Source: [Clostridium] scindens (GTDB lineage Bacteria > Bacillota > Clostridia > Lachnospirales > Lachnospiraceae). Taken from it: 64,000 bases of DNA. Below, one piece after another: positions 7,389 to 14,685 of this stretch. The translations under genes were made by a program, and so were the position numbers. Numbering within the stretch: the stretch's first letter is position 1; each line of letters begins with the position of its first letter. Below the pieces are notes generated by a model. That model had not been told where the DNA came from. It ran no database searches and saw nothing but the letters and a program-made list of their open reading frames with translations. The DNA lies in NCBI RefSeq assembly GCF_019597925.1, contig NZ_CP080442.1:1530001-1594000 (forward strand), in the 5' to 3' direction.

Positions 7389-9098
7389 TTATAATTCCAT
7401 ATCATACGACCTTTTCTTAGTTCGAGCAGGCTGATTTCGCCGTATTTCCTGTTTCCTCTGATATTCAAGTTCCCAGGCACGATGGGAAAAAACATCAGGA
7501 TCTTCCACATTGAGATAATCTACCTCATTGGCTGCAATATCACGGCGGTGATAGTCATAATACTTACCAAAAGTACCTTTGAGCTGTTCGATCAGCTTAT
7601 CCCGAAAATCAGGACGTATCTGGATTCGGGTGTCCAGCAATTCTGTATACTGTTCTGGTTCAGGACGAAATTTTTCTTCCCGGAAAGCGGCGGCGTCTTT
7701 TTCAAGCTGCTTTTTGAGCGAGGTGTCCTGAGAATACAGGATATCCAGATTTTTATTCATCTGGTCATATTTCTTGGATAGATTCGTCATATCTTTATTG
7801 GTAGAGCATTCTGCCTGGAAGATTAGCTGCTCTTTCCTTGATTTCAGTTCTTCGATTTCTTCGGTAATAGTGGTAAGCTGCTGATTTAATTTTATATGCC
7901 GGATGGGATTCAAAATACTGGTTTTATCCTTTTGCACATTCAGTTCTTTCCGTTCCGTAACTTTAGCTTTGAGTTCCTTTTTAACTGTGTTGTATTTATT
8001 CAGTATTGGATTGAAATGATTCATCCAGTCATGGATCACTTCTTTTTGCATCTCATTATGAAGTAAATGATACTGTATAAAAATCATATGATTGCGGATC
8101 GCTTCTAACGTTTCAGCTATTATTGGAATAGACTTTTCTACAGCTTCAGCCAGTTTTGCTACCTTTGCTTTTAATTCTCGGAGCATTTTGTTATCCGCAC
8201 GAATCTGACGGTTGATTTCACAGCGGTCTGCTATCATGCCTTTCTTTTCCATATTCTGGGCAATGTAGCCTTCATGGATGGTTGGCTGTTCGGTGATTCC
8301 CTGATCTGCAAAGCTGCGGTGATCAATGGTAGCATTTATCTGATTACGTGCAAGCATTTTATTTACGGCATCTGCCCAGTTTGCCCGCCAGATACAAAGT
8401 TGTTCATCACTGTTCCATTGTTGGGAAATAGGATTCTGTCTGCCATATCGGCTGCTCTTGGGGTGTTTATCAATTCGTTCATATCCTTTTTCCTGTGCAA
8501 CAGAAGAAGTCAGATATTCTTTCTTTTTCCCAACTTTATAGCGATATTGCTTTTCCCATCCCTGTTTCTGAGCAGTTTTAAATTCAGAAGCAGTAAACCC
8601 TTTTTCTTCCCCATCTTTGATACAGAGATATTCTTTTTCTGTTTTATACTGCCATGTTCCATTTTCATTTAATGGTCGGACAGTAAGAAGAATGTGTGCA
8701 TGGGGATTGTGACCATCTGTATCGTGAATGGCAAAATCAGCACACATCCCCATATCTACAAAATTTTTTTTAATAAAATCTTGAAGAAGAGAAATATTGC
8801 TGTCTTTATCCAACTCAACGGGGAGTGCGACAACAAATTCTCTTGCAAGTCGGCTGTCTTTGGTCTTTTCGTTTTCTTCCACAGCATTCCAGAGTTGTTC
8901 CCGGTCATTCCATTCCAATGGAGCCATTGGAGGAAGCATCACCTCCTGATAGATCAGCCCCTGCTTTCTGGTATAGTCATGCTGGATGCCGTCATAATCA
9001 TTGTACATGCGGCTACAGCTCATATAAGCAGAAGCAGCAACAGCAGACCGACCGGAACCGCGGCTGACGACTTTGGCTTGCATATGATAAATTGCCAT
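7389..9098 (-). CDS. mobA: MobQ-family relaxase (MobA/MobL)
   Basis: A 569-residue DNA-nicking transesterase that starts conjugal transfer. The ATG at 9098 is preceded by AAAGGAGG; a longer reading frame upstream lacks a good ribosome site. N-terminal MobA/MobL domain: AIYHMQAKVVSRGSGRSAVA with conserved Tyr residues in ASAYMSCSRMYNDYDG, and the metal-binding HUH motif HDTDGHNPHAH near residues 125-135. The rest is long, charged and coiled-coil. It is last in the minus-strand order rep, dnaC-like, DUF3847, mobA. The oriT lies in the 148-base gap before it. Confidence 0.9.
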   Translation of the reverse strand: MAIYHMQAKVVSRGSGRSAVAASAYMSCSRMYNDYDGIQHDYTRKQGLIYQEVMLPPMAPLEWNDREQLWNAVEENEKTKDSRLAREFVVALPVELDKDSNISLLQDFIKKNFVDMGMCADFAIHDTDGHNPHAHILLTVRPLNENGTWQYKTEKEYLCIKDGEEKGFTASEFKTAQKQGWEKQYRYKVGKKKEYLTSSVAQEKGYERIDKHPKSSRYGRQNPISQQWNSDEQLCIWRANWADAVNKMLARNQINATIDHRSFADQGITEQPTIHEGYIAQNMEKKGMIADRCEINRQIRADNKMLRELKAKVAKLAEAVEKSIPIIAETLEAIRNHMIFIQYHLLHNEMQKEVIHDWMNHFNPILNKYNTVKKELKAKVTERKELNVQKDKTSILNPIRHIKLNQQLTTITEEIEELKSRKEQLIFQAECSTNKDMTNLSKKYDQMNKNLDILYSQDTSLKKQLEKDAAAFREEKFRPEPEQYTELLDTRIQIRPDFRDKLIEQLKGTFGKYYDYHRRDIAANEVDYLNVEDPDVFSHRAWELEYQRKQEIRRNQPARTKKRSYDMEL

Positions 9099-9176
9099 AT
9101 CTGGCACCTCCTTTCGATGTTGCCTGCAACAGCGGATAAAGCCCTCGGCAGAGCGCACGAGCCCCGAAGGGGATAC

Positions 9177-9214
9177 CACTGCCTGATTTATCAGGTGGTG
9201 AGTAAGTGCGCCCT
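9177..9214 (+). other. oriT: oriT with IncQ/MobQ-type nic site
   Basis: The hairpin CACTGCCTGA (9177-9186) / TCAGGTGGTG (9191-9200) is followed at once by TAAGTGCGCCCT (9203-9214), the nic core known from RSF1010-like and Gram-positive MobQ plasmids. The expected nick lies between 9210 and 9211. It is adjacent to the cognate relaxase gene. Confidence 0.85.
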
Positions 9215-9246
9215 TCGGGATGAGAAATTGCTGGTGTCAACTAGTG

Positions 9247-9468
9247 TCAGATTCTTTTGAAACGGTTTAACAATTCCTGTCTGATCTGCGACGGCTCCAT
9301 TGTCTGGAATTCCGGGAAGATGCTCTCCAAAACGGCACCCTCCTGAATCAGCCTGCGTGTCCGGGCATTTCGCTCTTTCACACGGTTCCGTGCCTGTGCT
9401 TCCTCTGCTCTGTGTCTTGCCTGTAATAATTCTTTTCTGATTTCTGTTTGTGTTTTTTTATCTGTCAT
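9247..9468 (-). CDS. DUF3847 mobilization-associated protein
   Basis: A 73-residue basic, helical protein starting MTDKKTQTEIRKELLQARHR. The ATG at 9468 follows AAAGGAGGCCAAT. Coiled-coil character continues to residue 45, then a short segment EGAVLESIFPEFQTMEPSQI. It matches DUF3847, a family found next to MobQ relaxases in Firmicutes elements and probably a relaxosome accessory DNA-binding protein (inference from context). It lies between the DnaC-like gene and the oriT. Confidence 0.75.
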   Translation of the reverse strand: MTDKKTQTEIRKELLQARHRAEEAQARNRVKERNARTRRLIQEGAVLESIFPEFQTMEPSQIRQELLNRFKRI

Positions 9469-9508
9469 ATTGGCCTCCTTTCTTCTATGACCGTTTCCGG
9501 TCAGATTT

Positions 9509-10339
9509 TTAAGCAAGTAGTTTTCGGGCTTCTGACATATTAGCTACAGCGTTCAGTTCCCGGATATTCTGGTTGTTGATCTTTAGTGGGACACAACGCT
9601 CCAGAATCCGGTCATAGATCCTGCTGTGTGCTAAATCTTCCGGATGTTTTAATTCTTCCAACGTCAGATTTGTTGTAATGATCATAGGTTTCATACTGCG
9701 GTAACGGCTGTCGATTACATGGAAGACCTGTTCTAAAGCAAATTCGGAATTTCGTTCCACACCCAAATCATCAATGATCAGCAGGCTGTACTGATTTAAA
9801 CTATTGATAAATTCATTCCGATCCTGCGGATATATTCCGGTCAGAGAATTTAAGATTTTGGCGAAGTTCGTCATGAGTACGGGAACCCCTTTATCTAGCA
9901 GAGCGTTTGCAACACAGCCTGCAAAAAAGGATTTCCCAGTGCCGACATCACCCCAGAGCAGCAGCCCCATGGCCTTGGATTTTATTTCCTCCCAGTGAGT
10001 AACATAATTTTTTGCCTTTTCAATTTCCGGGTTGATACCGTTATCGTGAGCAAAAGTGAATTCTCTTAAAGCCGGGTCTTGCAGACCGCTGGATTTCAGC
10101 CGGGAGATGTGTTCTAGAAATTCCTGGTGTTTTCGTTTTGCTTCTTCTTTTTCATATTGTTCCTGCTGGCATTGGCAGCGGATGATCGGAAACATGATTT
10201 TTCCTAAAAATTCTATCTTTTTCTGCCGTGGGGTGTGGCACTTGGAACAGTAGATCAGACCGTCCGTTTCGCTGATATATTCATCTTCTAAAGGCTGCCG
10301 GGGAGAAAGGTTCGGCAGTAGGTTTTGTGGTTTTATCAT
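9509..10339 (-). CDS. DnaC/IstB-like ATP-binding helicase-loader protein
   Basis: A 276-residue AAA+ protein. The N-terminal zinc-binding segment has YCSKCHTPRQ and CQC pairs (about residues 30-60). Then come Walker A GDVGTGKSFFA, Walker B LLIIDDLGVER, sensor-1 IITTNLT and an arginine-rich sensor-2 region (RIYDRILERC). Proteins of this kind load the replicative helicase at plasmid or element origins. The start overlaps the stop of the RepA-like gene by four bases (10336-10339), so the pair is translationally coupled, as in replication modules of MobQ-type IMEs. Confidence 0.88.
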   Translation of the reverse strand: MIKPQNLLPNLSPRQPLEDEYISETDGLIYCSKCHTPRQKKIEFLGKIMFPIIRCQCQQEQYEKEEAKRKHQEFLEHISRLKSSGLQDPALREFTFAHDNGINPEIEKAKNYVTHWEEIKSKAMGLLLWGDVGTGKSFFAGCVANALLDKGVPVLMTNFAKILNSLTGIYPQDRNEFINSLNQYSLLIIDDLGVERNSEFALEQVFHVIDSRYRSMKPMIITTNLTLEELKHPEDLAHSRIYDRILERCVPLKINNQNIRELNAVANMSEARKLLA

Positions 10340-10839
10340 AGGCTTTCATCCTCCTTACATTCATAATGGCGTTTTACTGAATCATTATTTTTCTTCTCTT
10401 TATTATTAGGGGACAGTTTTCTGACTGTCTGGCGGACAGAATTCTGTCTGTCAAAGGGACGGTTTTCTGACTGTCTAACAGACAGTTTTTCTTCTGTCTG
10501 TGTTGAAAAATCAGCCGGGACTTTTACATAAATCCGGTTGGGATTCCCGGTTCCCTGACGAGCACGACAGATAAGGTCTACTTGTTCCAAAGCACTCAGA
10601 GATGTTTTGATGGTTGTCTGGCTTTTGCGAAGTGTTGCTGCCATATCTTCAATGGTGAAATAGGAGAACACATGACCTTTTTTATCAATCCAGCCGTCAT
10701 TTTTTTGTGATAATCTTGCCCGGTTTAAAAGCACCATATAGAGCAGTTTTGTGGTTTCGGAGAAATCACAGTCCAGAAGAAAACTGGGAAATGCCATATA
10801 TGGCGGTAGAGTACTGTTTGCAGTAAGAAAGGTTGTCAT
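10336..10839 (-). CDS. RepA-like replication initiator (winged helix)
   Basis: A 167-residue protein. PYMAFPSFLLDCDFSETTKL and LYMVLLNRARLSQKNDGWID are typical of the replication-initiator RepA N-terminal domain, followed by a winged-helix segment (TIEDMAATLRKSQTTIKTSL). The tail (SVRQSENRPFDRQNSVRQTV) contains repeated Arg-Gln blocks. It probably binds the element origin and recruits the coupled DnaC-like loader. It is the first large gene of the minus-strand replication/mobilization operon; GGGAGGTGAGTGC precedes the ATG. Confidence 0.8.
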   Translation of the reverse strand: MTTFLTANSTLPPYMAFPSFLLDCDFSETTKLLYMVLLNRARLSQKNDGWIDKKGHVFSYFTIEDMAATLRKSQTTIKTSLSALEQVDLICRARQGTGNPNRIYVKVPADFSTQTEEKLSVRQSENRPFDRQNSVRQTVRKLSPNNKEKKNNDSVKRHYECKEDESL

Positions 10840-10868
10840 GCACTCACCTCCCCTCAGATGACGAACAC

Positions 10869-10922
10869 TTATCTATTGCAGTATTTTTCATCTGTAACAG
10901 GACTTCCTCTTTGTGTTTTCAT
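10869..10922 (-). CDS. Possible 17-residue leader peptide upstream of the rep operon
   Basis: ATG at 10922, stop at 10869, preceded by a perfect AAAGGAGG at good distance. The peptide MKTQRGSPVTDEKYCNR ends 29 bases before the RepA-like start. The ribosome site is the main evidence. It could be a translation-coupling leader or chance. Confidence 0.3.
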   Translation of the reverse strand: MKTQRGSPVTDEKYCNR

Positions 10923-10948
10923 AAAAATCCTCCTTTCCGATAATCTTT

Positions 10949-10967
10949 TGTGCGGATGTTTCGCACA
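10949..10967. repeat. Inverted repeat TGTGCG/CGCACA upstream of rep operon
   Basis: TGTGCG (10949-10954), seven bases, CGCACA (10962-10967). It could be an operator or part of the replication origin. It lies in the 531-base non-coding stretch 10840-11370, which otherwise holds the ATTGAG array, one promoter and two TTAG-N6-CTAA sites. Confidence 0.45.
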
Positions 10968-10999
10968 GGATTAGTTTATTGAAAAGAAGGGGGAATGGC

Positions 11000-11027
11000 A
11001 TTGAGCCGGGATTGAGTGAGAATTGAG
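11000..11027 (+). repeat. Three ATTGAG direct repeats at 11-bp period
   Basis: ATTGAG begins at 11000, 11011 and 11022, exactly one helical turn apart. The same triplet with the same period occurs at 22428-22455 before the STAND gene. It is a probable binding array for an element-encoded protein, or iterons. Confidence 0.6.
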
Positions 11028-11128
11028 TTACAATGAACTTTCAAATATAAACAGGAATAGTTACAACGAAAAAACGGGTGTATAATCAGGTTAGTAAATA
11101 TTATTTATTAATCACATCTATTTATGGA

Positions 11129-11175
11129 TTGACAACAGTGAAAAAATAAAGTAAACTAAAGTTAGTTAAAGCTAA
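11129..11175 (+). promoter_or_regulatory. Promoter and DtxR-type operator before the DUF3793 operon
   Basis: TTGACA (11129-11134), 17 bases, TAAACT (11152-11157). The palindrome TTAGTTAAAGCTAA (11162-11175) lies at the transcription start. Same TTAG-N6-CTAA pattern as at feoA and feoB. Confidence 0.7.
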
Positions 11176-11282
11176 TTAAAAAACGGCTTATGTTTAGATA
11201 ATGGGATAGGTTTATAAAATTATAGAAACGTACATCTGATGTTTTTAATGAAAGCAAGGTGTGCATATTTTTTTCACATGAA

Positions 11283-11296
11283 TTAGTTAAAACTAA
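11283..11296 (+). promoter_or_regulatory. Second DtxR-type operator before the DUF3793 operon
   Basis: TTAGTTAAAACTAA fits TTAG-N6-CTAA and is nearly a perfect palindrome. It lies 75 bases before the ATG at 11371. Confidence 0.6.
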
Positions 11297-11370
11297 CTAT
11301 TGATAAAGAAAACTTACTGGGTAGAGTAGATTCATTTTCAGAAAAGATGTTTAAGGAGAAGTGAAAGAAA

Positions 11371-11922
11371 ATGTCAGAGGAAATGTTAGTATGCCATTGT
11401 TCACCTACGTTAGCAGGACTGAAAACGGGAAGTCTTTTTTCATGCCCTTATAGTTCACAAAAGATGATTATAAAAGAAATACGTGAATTTAATCAAAAAC
11501 TGACACAGAAAGGGATCCGGATTATCCCGGTTCGCATATCAGACAAACGGATGCTGGTTTATGTCTATCGTCCAGAAAAGTTAAAAGAAGATTTTTCTGA
11601 TGAGAAAACTCAGATCATATTGAAATGTAAGGGATATGATTGTACGAATCTATCACAGTGCATCTGCAGACTGATTCAAAAACTGCAGAGTGACCCAGAC
11701 TTTCCGCATGAAATAGGTTTATTCTTAGGGTATCCGGCAGAGGATGTAAAAGGATTTATTGAGAATAAGGCGGCCTGCAGCAAATGTTCTGGGTGTTGGA
11801 AGGTGTACGGGGATGAACAGGCCGCGAGGATTCTGTTTAAAAAATATAAAAAATGCACAGAAATTTATTGCAGGAGATGGAAAAGTGGCGTGGCTGTTGA
11901 ACAGCTTACGATTACTATATAA
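11371..11922 (+). CDS. DUF3793 family protein
   Basis: A 183-residue cytoplasmic protein of unknown biochemical role. It has the family hallmarks HCSPTLAGLKTGSLF near the N-terminus, EIGLFLGYPAEDVKGFIENK (about 114-133) and the cysteine-rich CSKCSGCWKVYGD (about 137-149), followed by FKKYKKCTEIYCRRW. The conserved His and Cys residues suggest metal or redox chemistry (inference). From general knowledge, this family often occurs beside flavodoxin and feo genes in Lachnospiraceae, and the same holds here: flavodoxin starts 30 bases downstream. Two TTAG-N6-CTAA sites point to iron control. Confidence 0.85.
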   Translation: MSEEMLVCHCSPTLAGLKTGSLFSCPYSSQKMIIKEIREFNQKLTQKGIRIIPVRISDKRMLVYVYRPEKLKEDFSDEKTQIILKCKGYDCTNLSQCICRLIQKLQSDPDFPHEIGLFLGYPAEDVKGFIENKAACSKCSGCWKVYGDEQAARILFKKYKKCTEIYCRRWKSGVAVEQLTITI

Positions 11923-11952
11923 TCACAAACTTCAGAAAGGAAGGTAAAAATC

Positions 11953-12375
11953 ATGAGTAAAATTGCAGTAGTTTATTGGAGTGGCACAGGAAATACAGAA
12001 GCCATGGCAAAGGCAGTACTGGAGGGCGCGAAGGAGAAGGGGGCAGAGGTTGTATTATTAACTCCGGATGAATTTGATGTTTCTATGATGGATTCTTATG
12101 ATGCGATCGCTTTTGGATGCCCGGCAATGGGAGCAGAAGTATTGGAAGAAGAGGAATTTGAACCGATGTTTGCTTCTTGTGAATCAAAACTTTCAGGAAA
12201 AAGAATTGCACTGTTTGGCTCTTATGGCTGGGGAGATGGAGAGTGGATGAGAGACTGGGAGACAAGATGCAAAGAGGCGGGAGCTGTCTTGATTTGTGAA
12301 AGCGTGATCTGCAATGAAATGCCCGATGATGAGGGGATTCAATCCTGCAAAGCGTTGGGTGAAAATCTGGATTAA
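11953..12375 (+). CDS. Flavodoxin
   Basis: A 140-residue, single-domain FMN-binding electron carrier of normal flavodoxin length. The phosphate loop is YWSGTGNTEAMA (about 9-20). FMN-stacking loops are FGCPAMGAEVLEEEEF and FGSYGWGDGEW. There is no signal peptide, so it is cytoplasmic. AGAAAGGAAGGTAAAAATC precedes the ATG. Flavodoxins replace ferredoxin under iron shortage, which fits its place after the DUF3793 gene in an iron-responsive operon on the IME. Confidence 0.92.
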   Translation: MSKIAVVYWSGTGNTEAMAKAVLEGAKEKGAEVVLLTPDEFDVSMMDSYDAIAFGCPAMGAEVLEEEEFEPMFASCESKLSGKRIALFGSYGWGDGEWMRDWETRCKEAGAVLICESVICNEMPDDEGIQSCKALGENLD

Positions 12376-12384
12376 TAAATATTG

Positions 12385-12501
12385 GGGAATGCTGCGAGAA
12401 AAGATTTTAATCAGTTAATAGCAGCGTTCCCATAATACGATTTAGAACGCAACCGATGATCAAGAACGGATGATTTTGTAGATATCTGCTATCGGAGCGT
12501 T
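12385..12501 (+). ncRNA. Two consecutive RNA hairpins before the DUF2325 gene (possible leader structure)
   Basis: First, GGGAATGCTGC (12385-12395) pairs with GCAGCGTTCCC (12421-12431). Second, AACGC-aa-CCGAT (12446-12457) pairs with ATCGG-a-GCGTT (12491-12501) around an inner loop. Neither has a proper T-run, so plain termination is not obvious. It may be a cis-acting leader, a small RNA or a weak terminator. I recognise no riboswitch class. Confidence 0.35.
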
Positions 12502-12532
12502 TTATGAATATATTAAAAATGGGAGGTTGGGT

Positions 12533-12814
12533 ATGAGTGTTGTTATTATAGGCGGGCATGATAGAATGGTCTGTCAGTACAAAAAAGTTTGTAAAAGTTT
12601 TAATTGTAAAGCGAAAGTCTTTACACAGATGTCTGCAACTTTAAGTAAACAGATTGGGAATCCAGATTTGATTGTACTGTTCACGAATACGGTTTCCCAT
12701 AAGATGGCCAGGTGTGCAGTGGAGGAGGCGGAACGCTGCAATGCGGATGTAGTGAGATGCCATTCAAGTAGCAAAAATGCGTTACAGGAGATTCTTGGAA
12801 GTATCTGTATGTAG
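12533..12814 (+). CDS. DUF2325 family protein
   Basis: A 93-residue protein, MSVVIIGGHDRMVCQYKKVC onward, with the GGHDRM motif and the later FTNTVSHKMARCAVEEA and CHSSSKNAL segments typical of DUF2325. The fold is a Rossmann-like nucleotide-binding type; its role is unknown, and family members commonly lie near iron or redox genes. The ATG at 12533 is preferred because GGGAGG lies seven bases upstream. It shares the IME iron cluster but is separated from flavodoxin by the structured stretch 12385-12501, so it may be expressed on its own. Confidence 0.8.
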   Translation: MSVVIIGGHDRMVCQYKKVCKSFNCKAKVFTQMSATLSKQIGNPDLIVLFTNTVSHKMARCAVEEAERCNADVVRCHSSSKNALQEILGSICM

Positions 12815-12875
12815 CGAAATTTTTTTATATATTAAGAATAGATATTGTTTTGGTGAGTTGATAGAGGTATAGGTT

Positions 12876-13487
12876 ATGTCTTTTTTTCAAAATACTTGTA
12901 AGCCAAAAGGAATCGGCGGCAAAATTATGGTTCATATGATGAATACTGGTCATTCATCTATGGCTGAATGGGGATTTACACATATGGAAATTCAAAGCGA
13001 TAATGTATGTCTGGATATTGGATGTGGCGGTGGGGCAAATGTCAGAAAGTTATTAGAAAAAAGTCCGTATGGCAGAGTGGTTGGCATTGATCATTCAGAA
13101 ATCAGTGTAGAAAAAAGCAAAAAAATCAATAAAGCAGGGATAGAAAGTAAGCGTTGTGAAATCCTGCAGGGGGATGTCATGAAACTCCCTTTCAGAGGTG
13201 AAACTTTCGATGTAATTACTGCATTTGAAACAATATATTTCTGGCCGGATATTAGTGAGGCTTTTAAGAAGGTATATAAAATTTTGAAAATCGGCGGAAC
13301 GTTTATGATCTGCAATGAATCAAACGGTGAAAATCCAAAGGATGAAAAGTGGACGAAGATAATACAGGGGATGAAGATTTACAATTCTGAGCAAATAGAA
13401 AAATCTTTGGAGGATGCCGGTTTTAGAGGAGTAAAAGTAGATAAAACAAAAAAAGGTTGGATTTGTGTGGTGGTAAAAAAGTTATGA
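12876..13487 (+). CDS. Class I SAM-dependent methyltransferase
   Basis: A 203-residue Rossmann-fold methyltransferase. The SAM-binding motif I is VCLDIGCGGGANVRKL (about 45-60), the acidic motif II is GRVVGIDHSEISVEKSKK, then GDVMKLPF and the post-motif DVITAFETIYFW. The substrate is not evident; such Methyltransf_11 enzymes act on small molecules or quinones. Its TGA stop overlaps the ATG of the next small membrane-protein gene by four bases, so they are coupled. Its place among the iron genes may be incidental cargo. Confidence 0.85.
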   Translation: MSFFQNTCKPKGIGGKIMVHMMNTGHSSMAEWGFTHMEIQSDNVCLDIGCGGGANVRKLLEKSPYGRVVGIDHSEISVEKSKKINKAGIESKRCEILQGDVMKLPFRGETFDVITAFETIYFWPDISEAFKKVYKILKIGGTFMICNESNGENPKDEKWTKIIQGMKIYNSEQIEKSLEDAGFRGVKVDKTKKGWICVVVKKL

Positions 13488-13678
13488 AAAGCAAAAGAAA
13501 ACGATGGTATTTATTGTGGTTTGTAGGCGCAGTAATATGGCTGACTAACTTTTTTGACAGTTTCAGAAAAGATGGGGTTGATTTTGTGGTAAGCATGCAA
13601 CTTTTAGCCGCAATACTCTTCTTTGCTGCAGGTATTGTTGGGCATATTCGATATAAGAAGCACGATAAAAATCAATAA
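13484..13678 (+). CDS. Small two-helix membrane protein
   Basis: Sixty-four residues with a basic N-terminus (MKSKRKRW) and two hydrophobic segments (about 8-24, YLLWFVGAVIWLTNFF; about 37-54, MQLLAAILFFAAGIVGHI). A basic tail (RYKKHDKNQ) suggests both ends are cytoplasmic. The start overlaps the methyltransferase stop by four bases. No family is recognised. A strong terminator follows. Confidence 0.6.
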   Translation: MKSKRKRWYLLWFVGAVIWLTNFFDSFRKDGVDFVVSMQLLAAILFFAAGIVGHIRYKKHDKNQ

Positions 13679-13713
13679 TGCAATACTAAATATGGAAAAT
13701 GAAAAGATTTTAG

Positions 13714-13745
13714 AAACCGGGAAAGTATGAAATTCCCGGTTTTAA
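13714..13745. terminator. Bidirectional terminator between the methyltransferase operon and the DtxR-type gene
   Basis: AAACCGGGAA (13714-13723) pairs perfectly with TTCCCGGTTT (13733-13742), followed by T-rich sequence. The flanking genes are convergent. Confidence 0.8.
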
Positions 13746-13775
13746 AATGCCATTCAATTTATAGTGAGAAGAGAG

Positions 13776-14135
13776 TTATTTGATATGCTTTTTGAGGGCT
13801 TCAAAACTTTCAGAACTAATGACATGTTCTATCCTGCATGCATCTTGTGCGGCAATATCCGGATCAACACCAAGACGTTCTAGCCAGGAAGAAAGAAGAA
13901 CATGGCGTTCATAAATCTGTGTAGCTATTTCTTTTCCAGATTCAGTTAAATTAATATATCCTTCCGGAGATACCGTTATATGTCCGCTTGTACGCAGTTT
14001 CTTCATAGCCACACTTACGCTGGGTTTTTTAAAGTCTAATTCTGTAGCGATGTCCACAGAACGAACAACAGGACGTTTTTTGCTTAATATTAAAATAGTT
14101 TCCAGATAGTTTTCACCAGACGAATTTATGTGCAT
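13776..14135 (-). CDS. DtxR/MntR-family metal-dependent repressor
   Basis: A 119-residue winged-helix regulator. MHINSSGENYLETILILSKK is the usual DtxR-family opening. The helix-turn-helix is VRSVDIATELDFKKPSVSVA and the wing GHITVSPEGYINLT. Metal-binding positions of the dimerisation domain are visible in ERHVLLSSWLERLGVD and DACRIEHVISSESFEALKKH. There is no SH3-like third domain, so it is MntR/short-IdeR sized. It is divergent from feoA and is the obvious candidate to bind the TTAG-N6-CTAA sites in this element, repressing iron uptake when Fe2+ or Mn2+ is ample (inference). Confidence 0.88.
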   Translation of the reverse strand: MHINSSGENYLETILILSKKRPVVRSVDIATELDFKKPSVSVAMKKLRTSGHITVSPEGYINLTESGKEIATQIYERHVLLSSWLERLGVDPDIAAQDACRIEHVISSESFEALKKHIK

Positions 14136-14257
14136 AGCTTGTCACCTCCTATATCATTCGGATTCTTTTATAAAAATTGTATAGTTATTGTATCATGATT
14201 CATGGTATTCAGCCAGATATATTTATAAAAGAAAAATAAAAAAGTATTAAATAATTA

Positions 14258-14288
14258 TTGACAACTCACCGGGATTAGAATATACTAA
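14258..14288 (+). promoter_or_regulatory. feoA promoter with DtxR-type operator
   Basis: TTGACA (14258-14263), 17 bases, TATACT (14281-14286). TTAGAATATACTAA (14275-14288) covers the -10 box, so a bound repressor would block RNA polymerase. Confidence 0.75.
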
Positions 14289-14372
14289 CAACGTCAAATG
14301 AGAAAAAACATCGAATAGCTGTGAGTAAATTTTAAGTATAATTGTAAAAATGACTATAAGGAGCGAGTGGAT

Positions 14373-14585
14373 ATGAATTTAACAGAAGCCAAAGAAGGGG
14401 AAGAATATATCATTAAGGAAATTTTGACAGATGATGAAGAACTGACCTCTTTTCTGTTTTCTCTTGGCTGTTACAGTGGTGAACCAATTACAGCGGTTTC
14501 TCATCTGAAGGGTGGCTGTGTAGTTTCCATTAAGGATGGGCGTTATAATATTGATACTGATCTGGCGAAAGCCATTTCAATATAA
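14373..14585 (+). CDS. feoA: Ferrous iron transport protein A (FeoA)
   Basis: A 70-residue SH3-like protein: MNLTEAKEGEEYIIKEILTD, a glycine-containing SLGCYSGEPITAVSHLKGG turn, and the closing strand DGRYNIDTDLAKAISI. FeoA is a small cytoplasmic partner of FeoB. The ATG at 14373 fits AAGGAG nine bases upstream better than the GTG at 14367. A strong hairpin terminator separates it from feoB, which has its own operator, so FeoA may be made in excess over FeoB. Confidence 0.9.
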   Translation: MNLTEAKEGEEYIIKEILTDDEELTSFLFSLGCYSGEPITAVSHLKGGCVVSIKDGRYNIDTDLAKAISI

Positions 14586-14616
14586 TAAAAAAATAGTAGT
14601 TTCCACTATTTTTTTG
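14586..14616 (+). terminator. Terminator or attenuator between feoA and feoB
   Basis: AAAAAAATAGT pairs with ACTATTTTTTT around a seven-base loop, giving an 11-bp stem and a natural T-run directly after the feoA stop. Confidence 0.75.
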
Positions 14617-14624
14617 CACAAAGG

Positions 14625-14638
14625 TTAGTGCATACTAA
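14625..14638 (+). promoter_or_regulatory. DtxR-type operator before feoB
   Basis: TTAGTGCATACTAA fits TTAG-N6-CTAA. TATAAT at 14654-14659 is a candidate -10 for feoB; no clear -35 is seen. Confidence 0.6.
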
Positions 14639-14685
14639 TAAAGATAAGATGCGTATAATTAAAGACGTCGAAAAGGAGGAGAATT

